64,000 nt of DNA from Bog-159 sp050008575 (lineage in GTDB: Bacteria; Acidobacteriota; Terriglobia; Bryobacterales; Bryobacteraceae). Every line of letters starts with the position of its first letter. Within the stretch, counting starts at the first letter, position 1. Location: the NCBI GenBank assembly GCA_050008575.1, contig JBEKMJ010000030.1:1-64000 (forward strand), given 5' to 3'. Positions 34,199 through 42,775 of this stretch are shown in pieces. A program made the position numbers and the translations under genes. Below the pieces are notes generated by a model, which worked only from the letters and a program-made list of their open reading frames with translations, was not told the origin of the DNA and ran no database searches.

Positions 34199-37100
34199 CT
34201 AGCGATCCGTAAACGGATCGGCGCCGATCGTGCCCACCAACTCCGCCAGGTACGCCACGGAACCGACGCGCGCCATCTGCACGCGGGCCTCGGCGAGCCG
34301 GTCGCGCACATCGAATTGCCGGGATCCCGGCCCGCCCGCAAACGCCTCCAAGGCGGCGGTGTGGCGGCCCCACAGAGCGATGTCGCGCTCCTGTTTGGCC
34401 TGCAAACGCGCCTTGTACCAATCGCTCGCCAGCACGGATTCCCGCGTGAACATGGCGCGCACCCGCGGGTCGCCCACGTCTTGCCCTTCCCACGCCCCGT
34501 GCGCCATGATGTGCAGCAGCGCCTGCAGCGGCGGGCAGGCGGCCTCTACGCTCCCGTCGTAAAAGTAATTTTGGGCCACACGTTGCTGCGCGGCCACGAT
34601 GGCATCCACGCCCGCGGCGAACGCGCCGGTGTCCTGTTTCTCCGGCCGCAGCATCTCTTCGGGGAAGACGGAATCGGGCGTCTCGAAAATCCGTCCCAGG
34701 AAACGCTCCGCGAACAAGGACGTAATGCGGTAGCCCAGACGGCTGGCCAGCACGGTGCGTCCGTTCCATTCGAAGTCCGCGATCTTCTCCAGGAAGCCAT
34801 TTTCGATGAGGAAGCGCGGATCCCGCTCCGGCACCCGCACGCGGCACCACACCTCCGGCGCCAGCATGCTGATGTCGTGATCCACACGGTAATGCGGACC
34901 GACGTAGCCGGCCGCGGTGGTGAAGCCGGCGTACTCGGTAAGCACGGCCGCCACCAGCGCGTTGTTCAGGTCCACGATCGGCGACACGGCATTGAACGGG
35001 CCTTTGGTAAGCGCGCCCTCGCTGCCGAATCCGGTAGTCGAAGGAGACTTGCCGGTCAGGCTGCAAATGAAATCCATGAACAGCTCCGGCAATTCCTGGT
35101 AGTGAATCGGATTGTAGACGGCCAGGGGCGGCAGGCCGATTTTGTCATCGGCGGGATTGCCGCGGCGTCCGGCGAGCACCGCATGCACCGGGAAACGCAC
35201 CGGCTGATCCGCGGGAATGCCGCGATCCAGGCGCGCGCACACTTCGGCCAGATACGGCCCCAGCGGGTCCACCAAATCCGGCCGCCGCTGCAGATAGCGC
35301 GGATTCTTCGAAGGACGGCCGTCCACCATGCGCGGATACGCCGAGGAGACGGCGTAAGTCACTTTCGATTCGCTCACGAAGCCCCGCAACAAAGCCTGCA
35401 TGGGTTCCGTGTATTGGTCGAACTCGACCACATGATCCACCATCGACTTAGCCAGTGGCACGGTGAGCGGCTCGAAGTTCGAGAGAAAGGTTCCCGGCGT
35501 GGCAATGTCGGCCTCCGCCTGCGCGTCGAAGCCGCGATGAATGGCATCGTCCGGGCGCTGGAACAGAAAGGCCTCGCAGTTCGCCACCAGCTTGGCGCTG
35601 CGGTTGGGATACTTGGCGTCGAAATCCCGCAGGGTGTGCCGTGGGACCACCACCGACGCGGTGATATCGTCTTCCACCTGCACCTTTTCGGCGGGATGAA
35701 AATCGGGCCGCAGCTTGTAAATCCGCCAGGAGCCTTGCGGGTCGAAACCCACGCGCAGGTAATTGCCGACCAGCTTTTGGTTGTCGTATTTCAGCTCATG
35801 CCCGAGAAAGCCGTTGATCCGGTCGACGGTGAAATGCGTGCGCCAGTTCTCGCCCCATTCCGGCCGGTAATACCGCTTCACGGCGAAGACGAGCTGGCGG
35901 ATGGTTTGCGGCAGGTTGCGCAGCCAATCGTTGTACTCCTCGGTGTAATCGGGCGAAACGGTAAGCAGCTTGATCACCGACCCGAGCGAGCGCTCCGGAC
36001 TCAGGATCGGCCGGCTGGCGCGCTCGTCCGGCTGCTTGTAGACCGGCGCGAAATCCCGCGCCAGGAGCTCGGCCACCCGATCCATGTCGTGGTAGTAATC
36101 TCTCAGAAACACCGGGCCCTGCAACAGGACGTTCGATATCGACTTGGAGATTTCCGACTTGCCGCCGCCGGAGACGGTGCATGGTTTGTGACAGAGCGTG
36201 CCATGCGCGACCGAGCCTACCAGCCGCCACGCCGATCCGCCGTGCTGTTTCTCGAGCCGCACCTGGTAGCCGGACGGCCCCACATAGATGCGGTCCGGGA
36301 GCAGCGTCAGTCCGCCCGTTCCACTTTCCAGCGGCCACTTCACCCAGCCGCTGCCCAAGTGAAACTCCGCATCTTCCGGAACGTAGAAAATGTTCGGATA
36401 GTTGCGGTCCACCGCATAGCCCTCGGGCCGGCACTCCACGCGGTCGCCCAGCAGCCGCATGGCATCTTCATAGCGGGTTCGCTTGATGGTGCGGGACCGC
36501 TCGGCGCGGAAATCCTGGCCCAAGACGTAAGCCGGAAAGGCGATGGCCCCGCCGGCGTGTTCTTCTTCGCACAGCCCGAAGAGGTTCGCGGCGAAACTGA
36601 TCTGGCTCTTCACCTCTTTCTTGCAGTAGCCGTAATAGTTGTCGGCAATCAGCGTGACGATGACGCCGCGCCGGTCGCGGCAGACGAGCTTGAATGCGCC
36701 GCCGTTGTTATACAGTTCCCCTTGGTCGCGCCAGCACATGCCATCGCGCCGTTGGCGCTCGGTGGCCTGATCGAAATGCGGCAGCCCCAGTTCCTTCTTC
36801 GGCATGCCCACGATATGCGGCGCGAGTATGACGCAGCCGGTGTGCCCGGTCCAGTGCAGCACATCCAGCGCGGCGTCGTTTTCCGGGAGATACGGGTCGC
36901 CACCGTTGCCGAAGATCATCTCCACGAAATCCAGGTTGCTCACCAGATTACCCGGCGCGAAGAACCGGATTTCCATGGTCTTGGCGGGGTCCGTTCCAGT
37001 AGCCGGGCAGACCATGGGCCGCAGCAGCAGAGACACGAACAGGCGGGCGCGATCGTCCTGATCGGCGGTGAACGGCAGCGCCGCGGTTTCCGGCGGCGGG

Positions 37101-37594
37101 CGGAGAGCCTCGGCCAGAAGCCTGGCGAACGCCGCCTTGGGAACGGCCAGTTTGTCCGCGGGTATGGGGAGGCCGCCTTCCACAATGTGGAAGATGCCTT
37201 CCGTAGTGCGGCGGTCGCTCTTGGGGTTGTGCAGGACGCCTTGCACGATGCGATAGGAGTGCAGATACGAAGACGCGAACTCGTCGGCGCCGGGCGGCAG
37301 GGACATGACGCGCGCCAGTCCGGGCCGGTCGAGCACGAAGGAATTGGAAGGCAGGCGGGCCGCGCCGCCGGGCGCGACCTCTTTCAAATACGCATCCACG
37401 AAGTGTTGAATGCGGGTATCGGCGGGGCACAGACGGTCGCCCAGCAACTGATCCTTCTGATAGTAGTTGCGCAGCAGGGGGCCGGCGATTTCGAGAAAGT
37501 AAGGGTCCGTCGTGCTATGGCTGGACGGCTGTCCGAGCGCCACGAGCTTCAGGTTGATGTAGCGGAGCAGTTCCGCGAGGTCTGAGCGAACCAT
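34199..37594 (-). CDS. Large cytosolic enzyme, possibly PPi-type phosphoenolpyruvate carboxykinase
   Basis: The protein is 1131 residues with no signal peptide or membrane helix. It has a phosphate-binding-loop-like TVSGGGKSEISKSI at 473-486, preceded by a Tyr/Gly/Lys segment (DNYYGYCKKEVKSQISFAAN, 318-337) and EEEHAGGAIAFP at 343-354. That order (YGG..K motif, His, then a Gly-rich kinase loop with Lys-Ser/Thr) mirrors PEP carboxykinases, and the length fits the roughly 1100-residue pyrophosphate-dependent type known from Propionibacterium and Entamoeba. Conserved-looking later blocks include SLTGKSPSTTGFGSEGALTK and GPHYRVDHDISMLAPEVWCR. This is recognition by motif order only. If right, it interconverts oxaloacetate plus PPi with PEP, CO2 and phosphate. 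The gene stands alone. Confidence 0.45.
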   Translation of the reverse strand: MVRSDLAELLRYINLKLVALGQPSSHSTTDPYFLEIAGPLLRNYYQKDQLLGDRLCPADTRIQHFVDAYLKEVAPGGAARLPSNSFVLDRPGLARVMSLPPGADEFASSYLHSYRIVQGVLHNPKSDRRTTEGIFHIVEGGLPIPADKLAVPKAAFARLLAEALRPPPETAALPFTADQDDRARLFVSLLLRPMVCPATGTDPAKTMEIRFFAPGNLVSNLDFVEMIFGNGGDPYLPENDAALDVLHWTGHTGCVILAPHIVGMPKKELGLPHFDQATERQRRDGMCWRDQGELYNNGGAFKLVCRDRRGVIVTLIADNYYGYCKKEVKSQISFAANLFGLCEEEHAGGAIAFPAYVLGQDFRAERSRTIKRTRYEDAMRLLGDRVECRPEGYAVDRNYPNIFYVPEDAEFHLGSGWVKWPLESGTGGLTLLPDRIYVGPSGYQVRLEKQHGGSAWRLVGSVAHGTLCHKPCTVSGGGKSEISKSISNVLLQGPVFLRDYYHDMDRVAELLARDFAPVYKQPDERASRPILSPERSLGSVIKLLTVSPDYTEEYNDWLRNLPQTIRQLVFAVKRYYRPEWGENWRTHFTVDRINGFLGHELKYDNQKLVGNYLRVGFDPQGSWRIYKLRPDFHPAEKVQVEDDITASVVVPRHTLRDFDAKYPNRSAKLVANCEAFLFQRPDDAIHRGFDAQAEADIATPGTFLSNFEPLTVPLAKSMVDHVVEFDQYTEPMQALLRGFVSESKVTYAVSSAYPRMVDGRPSKNPRYLQRRPDLVDPLGPYLAEVCARLDRGIPADQPVRFPVHAVLAGRRGNPADDKIGLPPLAVYNPIHYQELPELFMDFICSLTGKSPSTTGFGSEGALTKGPFNAVSPIVDLNNALVAAVLTEYAGFTTAAGYVGPHYRVDHDISMLAPEVWCRVRVPERDPRFLIENGFLEKIADFEWNGRTVLASRLGYRITSLFAERFLGRIFETPDSVFPEEMLRPEKQDTGAFAAGVDAIVAAQQRVAQNYFYDGSVEAACPPLQALLHIMAHGAWEGQDVGDPRVRAMFTRESVLASDWYKARLQAKQERDIALWGRHTAALEAFAGGPGSRQFDVRDRLAEARVQMARVGSVAYLAELVGTIGADPFTDR

Positions 37595-37639
37595 TCACCA
37601 ATGTAGCATGGCGAAGGTTTTACCGAGCCGCGATCAGCC

Positions 37640-37832
37640 GCGGTTTGTGGGGCAGGACTCCAGTCCTGCGGCCGGCGTCCACGCCGGCCTGGGTCCTGGA
37701 GGACCCGCGCACGGTCGAAAACCCACTGCGAGCTGCGGAAGGGGGCGGGTCTGGAGACCCGCCGCAGGCGTAGACGCCTGCCCCACATAACGCCGCGCGC
37801 CCGCTTACCGGGCCGCGACCGTCAGGGAGCGG
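37640..37832. repeat. Palindromic intergenic repeats between divergent genes
   Basis: Contains GGACTCCAGTCC, GGCGTCCACGCC, GGTCCTGGAGGACC, GGGTCTGGAGACCC and GGCGTAGACGCC in series, then GCCGCGACCGTCAGGGAGCGG. The last word is also the right arm of the hairpin at 43740-43807. The block lies between the minus-strand 1131-residue gene and the plus-strand efflux pump. Confidence 0.75.
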
Positions 37833-37843
37833 CCGGCGGCACG

Positions 37844-37849
37844 TATAAT
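37844..37849 (+). promoter_or_regulatory. -10 element of a probably leaderless efflux-pump transcript
   Basis: A perfect TATAAT ends six bases before the ATG at 37856, which would place the transcription start at or within a base or two of the start codon. There is no ribosome site in the gap. A matching -35 is not evident. Confidence 0.4.
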
Positions 37850-37855
37850 CGATGG

Positions 37856-39271
37856 ATGGAACCGGGCGCATCCAGCAAGAGGCTCTTACCGTGGCTTGTG
37901 GCAGTGGCGTTCTTCATGGAGTCGCTCGACACGACCATTCTGAATACGGCCGTACCCGCCATCGCGAAGGCCTTGGATGTAGCGCCGCTAAGCATGAAGG
38001 CGGTGCTTTCCAGCTACACCTTGAGCCTGGCGGTTTTCATCCCGATCAGCGGATGGATGGCGGATCGATTCGGCACGCGCCGGGTGTTCGCGTCCGCGAT
38101 CGGCCTATTCACGTTGGGGTCGTTTTTCTGCGGCATCTCGAGTAACATCCACGTATTGGTTGCATGCCGCGTTCTGCAAGGCTGCGGCGGAGCCATGATG
38201 GTGCCGGTAGGGCGGCTCACCATGGTCCGGACATTCGCCAAATCCGAACTTATCCGCGCCATGAGCTTCGTCGCCATCCCCGGCCTGATTGGTCCAATGC
38301 TGGGACCCATCGCGGGCGGCTTGATCGTGGGCTATTTTCATTGGAGAGTGATCTTTTTCGTGAACCTTCCGATCGGCCTGATAGGTTTGTGCATGGTCTA
38401 TCTGCATCTGCCGGACTATCGCGAAAAGTCCGATCCGTTGGATGTGGAGGGTCTCATTCTTTTCGGCTCCGGCGTCGCGCTGCTGTCGTATGTGCTGGAG
38501 GTATTCGGCGAACATACGCTGAGCGCGCGAGAGATCCTGGGGCTGCTGGCGATTTCGATCATGCTGCTGGCAGGCTATGGCCGGCATGCGGCGCAGACCG
38601 CGTTTCCATTGCTGCGTCTGACCCTGTTTCGCATTCGCACATTCCGCGCGTCGGTCAGCGGCAGCTTTTTCACGCGGCTGGGCATCGGCGGAATTCCATT
38701 CATCCTGCCGCTGCTGTACCAGGTGGGCATGGGATTCAGCCCTATACGATCCGGCCTGCTGATGATGCCGCAGGCGATCGCCGCCATGAGCCTGAAGCCG
38801 GCGATGCCGCGCATCCTGGCCCGCTTTGGCTACCGCGTTGTTTTGGTTTCGAATACCGTGATTTTGGGTCTGCTGATCGCGCTGTTCGCAACCATCGGGG
38901 TAGGCACGCCCGTGTGGCTGATCGCGGCGCAGGCATTTTGTTTCGGCTTCTTCAGCTCGCTGCAATATACCAGCATGAACACGCTGGTGTATGCCGATGT
39001 CACGGAGGCGGAGACCAGCGCCGCGAGTTCCATCGCCAGCACCATGCAGCAGATGTCCATCAGTTTCGGTGTGGCCACGGCTTCGCTGGCCGCCGCATTC
39101 TTCATCCCGGATCGCTTTCATTCGAGCGCGCCGCAGATGATTCGCGGCATCCACCGCGCGTTTCTTGTGCTGGGGGGATTAACCATCCTGTCGACCATCG
39201 TGTTTGGCGAATTGAAGAGCACCGACGGCGAGACAGTAAGTCAGCATAAGACCTTGCAGCACGCGGCGTGA
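37856..39271 (+). CDS. MFS drug-efflux transporter, DHA2 (EmrB/QacA) family
   Basis: The 471-residue protein shows DHA2 signatures: FFMESLDTTILNTAVPAIAK in helix 1, WMADRFGTRRVFASAIGLF (motif A), LQGCGGAMMVPVGRLTMVRTF in helix 4, and GLIGPMLGPIAGGLIVGYFHWRVIFFVNLP (motif C region). It has about 14 helices and would export hydrophobic compounds with protons. No regulator lies beside it. It ends 260 bases before the encapsulin gene; a GC hairpin at 39323-39344 probably ends its transcript. Confidence 0.88.
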   Translation: MEPGASSKRLLPWLVAVAFFMESLDTTILNTAVPAIAKALDVAPLSMKAVLSSYTLSLAVFIPISGWMADRFGTRRVFASAIGLFTLGSFFCGISSNIHVLVACRVLQGCGGAMMVPVGRLTMVRTFAKSELIRAMSFVAIPGLIGPMLGPIAGGLIVGYFHWRVIFFVNLPIGLIGLCMVYLHLPDYREKSDPLDVEGLILFGSGVALLSYVLEVFGEHTLSAREILGLLAISIMLLAGYGRHAAQTAFPLLRLTLFRIRTFRASVSGSFFTRLGIGGIPFILPLLYQVGMGFSPIRSGLLMMPQAIAAMSLKPAMPRILARFGYRVVLVSNTVILGLLIALFATIGVGTPVWLIAAQAFCFGFFSSLQYTSMNTLVYADVTEAETSAASSIASTMQQMSISFGVATASLAAAFFIPDRFHSSAPQMIRGIHRAFLVLGGLTILSTIVFGELKSTDGETVSQHKTLQHAA

Positions 39272-39317
39272 AACATGCAATGCGCGTCTAGCGCGGGCCA
39301 GTAACCTGTCTCGAGCG

Positions 39318-39381
39318 AAGCTGGCCGGCCGTTAAGCCGGCTTGGCGGCGCATGGCGCCTCCCCACAAGGAGGTATCTCCT
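39318..39381. terminator. GC-rich hairpins after the efflux-pump gene
   Basis: GCCGGC-CGTTAA-GCCGGC forms a strong hairpin, followed by AGGAG-GTAT-CTCCT at 39368-39381. No T-run follows the first hairpin, so it is at best an imperfect terminator. Confidence 0.35.
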
Positions 39382-39434
39382 ATATATCGCCTGCCGATAA
39401 GATCGGGTGTGTTAACAGGTAAGAACATATTAAA

Positions 39435-39467
39435 ATCCTTGACTCCTATACTTACGGAGGATATGAT
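39435..39467 (+). promoter_or_regulatory. Sigma70-type promoter with overlapping dyad upstream of the encapsulin operon
   Basis: TTGACT at 39439-39444 and TATGAT at 39462-39467 have an exact 17-base spacer, making this the best consensus promoter I found in the window. The arms ATCCT (39435-39439) and AGGAT (39458-39462) form an inverted repeat overlapping both boxes, a placement suited to a repressor. Its TTGACT core and AT-rich flanks recall sites of Rrf2/IscR/CymR-type regulators of sulfur metabolism, but no such gene is in the window. The expected leader is about 55 bases. Confidence 0.6.
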
Positions 39468-39530
39468 CGTCTATCAGGAAGCCAAGATAGAAGTCCCAGT
39501 CTAGATCGTCCCAAAAGGAGTCAAAATCGC

Positions 39531-40454
39531 ATGCCCGAAACGGTAGAAGTTCGTCATACGTTAAACGAGCCACAAGCTCGGCAACTCGCAAACGTCAGCA
39601 AATCGGTCCCCATGATGGAGCAGATCACGCCGCGCTGGCTGATCGCCTCGCTCTCCTGGGTGCCCGTCGAAGCCGGCGTCTACCGGCTGAACAAAGTCAA
39701 GCCCACGCGTCCCGGGACCCGCACCATAGAATGTCACGCGGACGTGGAGCTCGACCTGCCCGAGATCTATGTCGATTACGAGGAAAAGCCGCGCGAATAC
39801 CTGCTGACCGCGGTGACCAGCGTTCTGGACGTGCAAACCCGCATTTCGGATCTGTATCGCAGCCCGCACGACCAGATCCGGGAGCAGTTGCGCCTGATGA
39901 TCGAGAAGGTGAAGGAGCGCCAGGAAGAAGCGCTCATCAACAACCGCGAATACGGTCTGCTCAACAACATCGCACCGTCAATGAAGGTAAAGGCCAGGAC
40001 CGGCGCCCCCACGCCGGACGACATGGACGAACTCGTCGCCAAGGTGTGGAAAGAGCCGAGCTTCTTCCTGGCGCATCCCCGCGCGATCGCCGCTTTCGGG
40101 CGCGAATGCACGTATCGCGGCGTGCCGCCGCCCACCGTCACGATGTTCGGTTCTCCATTTATGACCTGGCGCGGGATCCCGCTGGTGCCTTGCGACAAAG
40201 TTCCGGTAAAAGCGGAGACCACCGACATCCTGCTCATGCGTACGGGCGAGAAGAAGCAGGGCGTGGTTGGGCTGTTCCAGCCCGGGCTTCCGGGAGAAGT
40301 ATCGCCCAGCCTTTCCGTGCGCTTCATGGGCATCGACCATAAGGCGATCGCTTCCTACTTGATTTCGCTTTATTGTTCAGTCGTGGTCCTCACCGAAGAC
40401 GCCCTCGGGGTGCTAGAGAACGTCCATGTCGACCAATACCACGAGTACAAGTAA
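39531..40454 (+). CDS. Family 2A encapsulin shell protein (SrpI-like)
   Basis: The 307-residue protein has the HK97 capsid fold pattern of family 2A encapsulins: the N-terminal arm ARQLANVSKSVPMMEQITPRW with WVPVEAGVYRLN, the EYGLLNNIAPSMKV segment, the FFLAHPRAIAAFGRECTYRG helix and the conserved C-terminal block LSVRFMGIDHKAIASYLISL ending LTEDALGVLENVHVDQ. No cyclic-nucleotide domain is present, which separates it from family 2B. Sixty copies normally self-assemble into an icosahedral shell that holds cysteine desulfurase. ATG 39531 has a strong AAAAGGAG ribosome site. Its last 29 bases overlap the desulfurase gene in another frame, so cargo and shell are translationally coupled. Confidence 0.93.
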   Translation: MPETVEVRHTLNEPQARQLANVSKSVPMMEQITPRWLIASLSWVPVEAGVYRLNKVKPTRPGTRTIECHADVELDLPEIYVDYEEKPREYLLTAVTSVLDVQTRISDLYRSPHDQIREQLRLMIEKVKERQEEALINNREYGLLNNIAPSMKVKARTGAPTPDDMDELVAKVWKEPSFFLAHPRAIAAFGRECTYRGVPPPTVTMFGSPFMTWRGIPLVPCDKVPVKAETTDILLMRTGEKKQGVVGLFQPGLPGEVSPSLSVRFMGIDHKAIASYLISLYCSVVVLTEDALGVLENVHVDQYHEYK

Positions 40455-42657
40455 CGGCGCGGGAGCGAACGGATCCAAATCGAGCGCCCCGAAATACCCG
40501 TTTGGCGCTATTCCACTGCCCGATCCGGCAGTGATCGAGCGGCTCGCGAACGAGTTCTTTCTGGCGATGCCGAAGGACCTCGCGGATAGCGCCGCGGCGC
40601 CGCAGGAGCCCGAGCCCGAGGAGATACCCGTGTATTCGTTTCGGGAATCGCCGGGGATGGGCGCGCCTCCCAGCATGTCCGCTTCACCTCCGCCGTCTCC
40701 GCCGGGGCCGTTGACCGAAACCGATTTGCGCGCCATCGCCGCGTCCTTGGCGGGCGAGACCGCGCTGGCGCCGGGCGCGCCGGGCATAGGTTCCGCCATG
40801 CCGGGCATGGCCGCTTCACCGCCGGTTCCCAGTTCGCCGGATTTGCGCGCCGAGGGGCTGGTATCCCCAATGGCCATGGCCCCCACGTTACCGTCCGGCG
40901 CTGGGTTGTTTTCATTTCCGGGAGCTTTGGCAGCGCCTTCGTCGCCCCCCACCGCACCGCCCAGCGGAGCCGATGCGCTGGAGGCGACGCCGCCGGAGGC
41001 CACCCTGCCACCGATGGACGAGTCGTTCTCGTTTCCGCGTGTACCGGCAATGCCTGGGGTCCGAGGCATAGAGACGATCCCCAACCTTCAAGCTCCGGCG
41101 GCATCGCCGTTCGCTTCGCCGCCGGCACAACACGATGTAAAAGGCGTTGCACCGGAGGCGCCCGAGGCTCCGGCGTCTGAAGCGTCCGGCGCCTCCACGG
41201 CTCTCCCGGATGCGGAAAGCGCCGCTTATCCGGGCGTGGTGAGGTTGTTTCCGTCCGCCGCCGATATATTCTCGTTTCCCGGGATGCCCGGCGTGCAGTC
41301 GGCGCCGGGTACGCCGGTGTTGCCTTCGTCACCTCCCACGGAGGCGGGTAGCACTCTGCCTTCCGGCGTCGAGCCGTTCGAGTTTCACCCGGACCTTGCG
41401 CCGGAAGAGATGGAGACCGCCAAGCGTCCCTTCGATGCCAGGCTGATCCGCCGCGATTTTCCGATCCTGCAGGAGCAGGTGCATGGACGGCCGCTGATCT
41501 GGCTGGACAGCGCCGCCACCACGCAGAAACCCAACGCCGTAATCGACCGCCTGGCGTCGTTCTACCGGCACGAAAACTCCAACGTGCACCGCGCCGCGCA
41601 CACCCTCGCCGCGCGGGCCACGGACGCTTACGAAAGCGCGCGCGAGAAAGTGCGCCGCTTCCTGAATGCTTCTTCCACGCGCGAGATCGTCTTTGTGCGC
41701 GGCGCCACCGAGGGCATCAACCTGGTCGCCAAGAGTTGGGGCGCGCGCAACGTCGGCAAAGGCGATGAGGTTCTGATCACCTGGCTGGAACACCACGCCA
41801 ACATCGTCCCATGGCAGCAACTGTGCGCCGAAAAAGGCGCGTGCCTGCGGGTAGCGCCGGTCGACGACAGCGGCCAAGTGATCCTGGAGCAGTATGAAAG
41901 GCTGCTCTCGCCGCGCACCCGGATTGTGGCTTTCACCCACGTATCGAACGCCCTGGGCACCATTACGCCCGCGCGCGAGATGACGGAGATGGCGCACCGC
42001 CATGGCGCGCTGGTACTCATCGACGGCGCCCAGTCCGTCTCGCATATGCGGGAGGACGTGCAGGCGCTCAATTGCGACTTTTTCGTGTTCTCCGGGCACA
42101 AGGTGTTTGGGCCCACGGGAATCGGCGTGCTGTATGGAAAATCCGCTATTTTGGACACTACTCCGCCGTGGCAAAGCGGCGGCAACATGATCGCGGATGT
42201 CACCTTCGAGAAGACCGTCTATCAACCGGCTCCGGACCGTTTCGAGGCGGGCACCGGCAACATCGCCGACGCCGCCGGTCTGGGCGCCGCGCTGGACTAC
42301 CTGAGCGAAATCGGAATCGAAAACGTGGCTCGCCACGAGCACGAACTCCTGACCTACGCCACCGCGGGGCTCCGCACCGTGCCGGGCCTGCGCATCATCG
42401 GTACCGCGCCAGACAAGGCAGGCGTGATCTCTTTCGTCATCGACGAGGTGCGGGTCGAGGATATCGGCGTCGCACTCGATCAGGAGGGCATTGCCGTGCG
42501 CGCCGGCCACCACTGTGCCCAGCCCATCTTGCGCCGCTTCGGACTGGAGTCGACGGTGCGGCCGTCGCTGGCGCTTTACAATACTAATGAGGATATCGAC
42601 GCTCTGGTGTCCGCGCTGCTGCGCATACAGGCAGGGCGGGGCCACCGGACGCTCTGA
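40426..42657 (+). CDS. Family 2A encapsulin cargo: cysteine desulfurase with long disordered N-terminus
   Basis: Residues about 330-743 are a SufS/CsdA-type cysteine desulfurase: WLDSAATTQKPNAVIDRL, the His of ITWLEHHANIVPW, LIDGAQSVSH, the pyridoxal lysine K559 in FSGHKVFGPTG and the persulfide cysteine C697 in RAGHHCAQPILRRFG. It strips sulfur from cysteine to leave alanine. Residues 1-330 are low-complexity Pro/Ala/Ser/Gly sequence, the cargo-loading region of this family, with an amphipathic motif PDPAVIERLANEFF (33-46). Short aromatic words recur: YSF at 70, LFSFPG at 161, FSFP at 201, IFSFPG at 281 and FEFHPD at 318. The start lies inside the encapsulin gene. Confidence 0.93.
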   Translation: MSTNTTSTSNGAGANGSKSSAPKYPFGAIPLPDPAVIERLANEFFLAMPKDLADSAAAPQEPEPEEIPVYSFRESPGMGAPPSMSASPPPSPPGPLTETDLRAIAASLAGETALAPGAPGIGSAMPGMAASPPVPSSPDLRAEGLVSPMAMAPTLPSGAGLFSFPGALAAPSSPPTAPPSGADALEATPPEATLPPMDESFSFPRVPAMPGVRGIETIPNLQAPAASPFASPPAQHDVKGVAPEAPEAPASEASGASTALPDAESAAYPGVVRLFPSAADIFSFPGMPGVQSAPGTPVLPSSPPTEAGSTLPSGVEPFEFHPDLAPEEMETAKRPFDARLIRRDFPILQEQVHGRPLIWLDSAATTQKPNAVIDRLASFYRHENSNVHRAAHTLAARATDAYESAREKVRRFLNASSTREIVFVRGATEGINLVAKSWGARNVGKGDEVLITWLEHHANIVPWQQLCAEKGACLRVAPVDDSGQVILEQYERLLSPRTRIVAFTHVSNALGTITPAREMTEMAHRHGALVLIDGAQSVSHMREDVQALNCDFFVFSGHKVFGPTGIGVLYGKSAILDTTPPWQSGGNMIADVTFEKTVYQPAPDRFEAGTGNIADAAGLGAALDYLSEIGIENVARHEHELLTYATAGLRTVPGLRIIGTAPDKAGVISFVIDEVRVEDIGVALDQEGIAVRAGHHCAQPILRRFGLESTVRPSLALYNTNEDIDALVSALLRIQAGRGHRTL

Positions 42658-42662
42658 TCGCG

Positions 42663-42765
42663 ATTGCATGTGGGGCGGCGCCGTGCGCCGCCTCACGCGA
42701 GCTTCGCTCGCCTGTGCCGGCAAGAGTGCCGGCACGGCACGCCGAGGGCGTGCGCCACGTTAGAA
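42663..42765. repeat. Palindromic repeat between cargo desulfurase and cysK
   Basis: GGCGGCGCCGTGCGCCGCC, GCGAGCTTCGCTCGC, GTGCCGGCAAGAGTGCCGGCAC and GGCACGCCGAGGGCGTGC lie in series. The second half matches the right arm of the 250-base element at 33918-34168. It may dampen read-through into cysK. Confidence 0.7.
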
Positions 42766-42775
42766 AGAGAAACTC

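Noticed and set aside
34121..37585. A 1154-codon plus-strand frame antisense to the large minus-strand enzyme
   Set aside because: The minus-strand frame has ordered motifs and normal composition. The plus-strand frame is His/Arg/Gln-rich with no domain, as expected for a shadow of a GC-rich gene.
39272..39434. A riboswitch upstream of the encapsulin operon
   Set aside because: The hairpins here lie upstream of the mapped promoter-like boxes, so they would not be in the operon's leader; the remaining leader of about 55 bases is too short for a known sulfur riboswitch.
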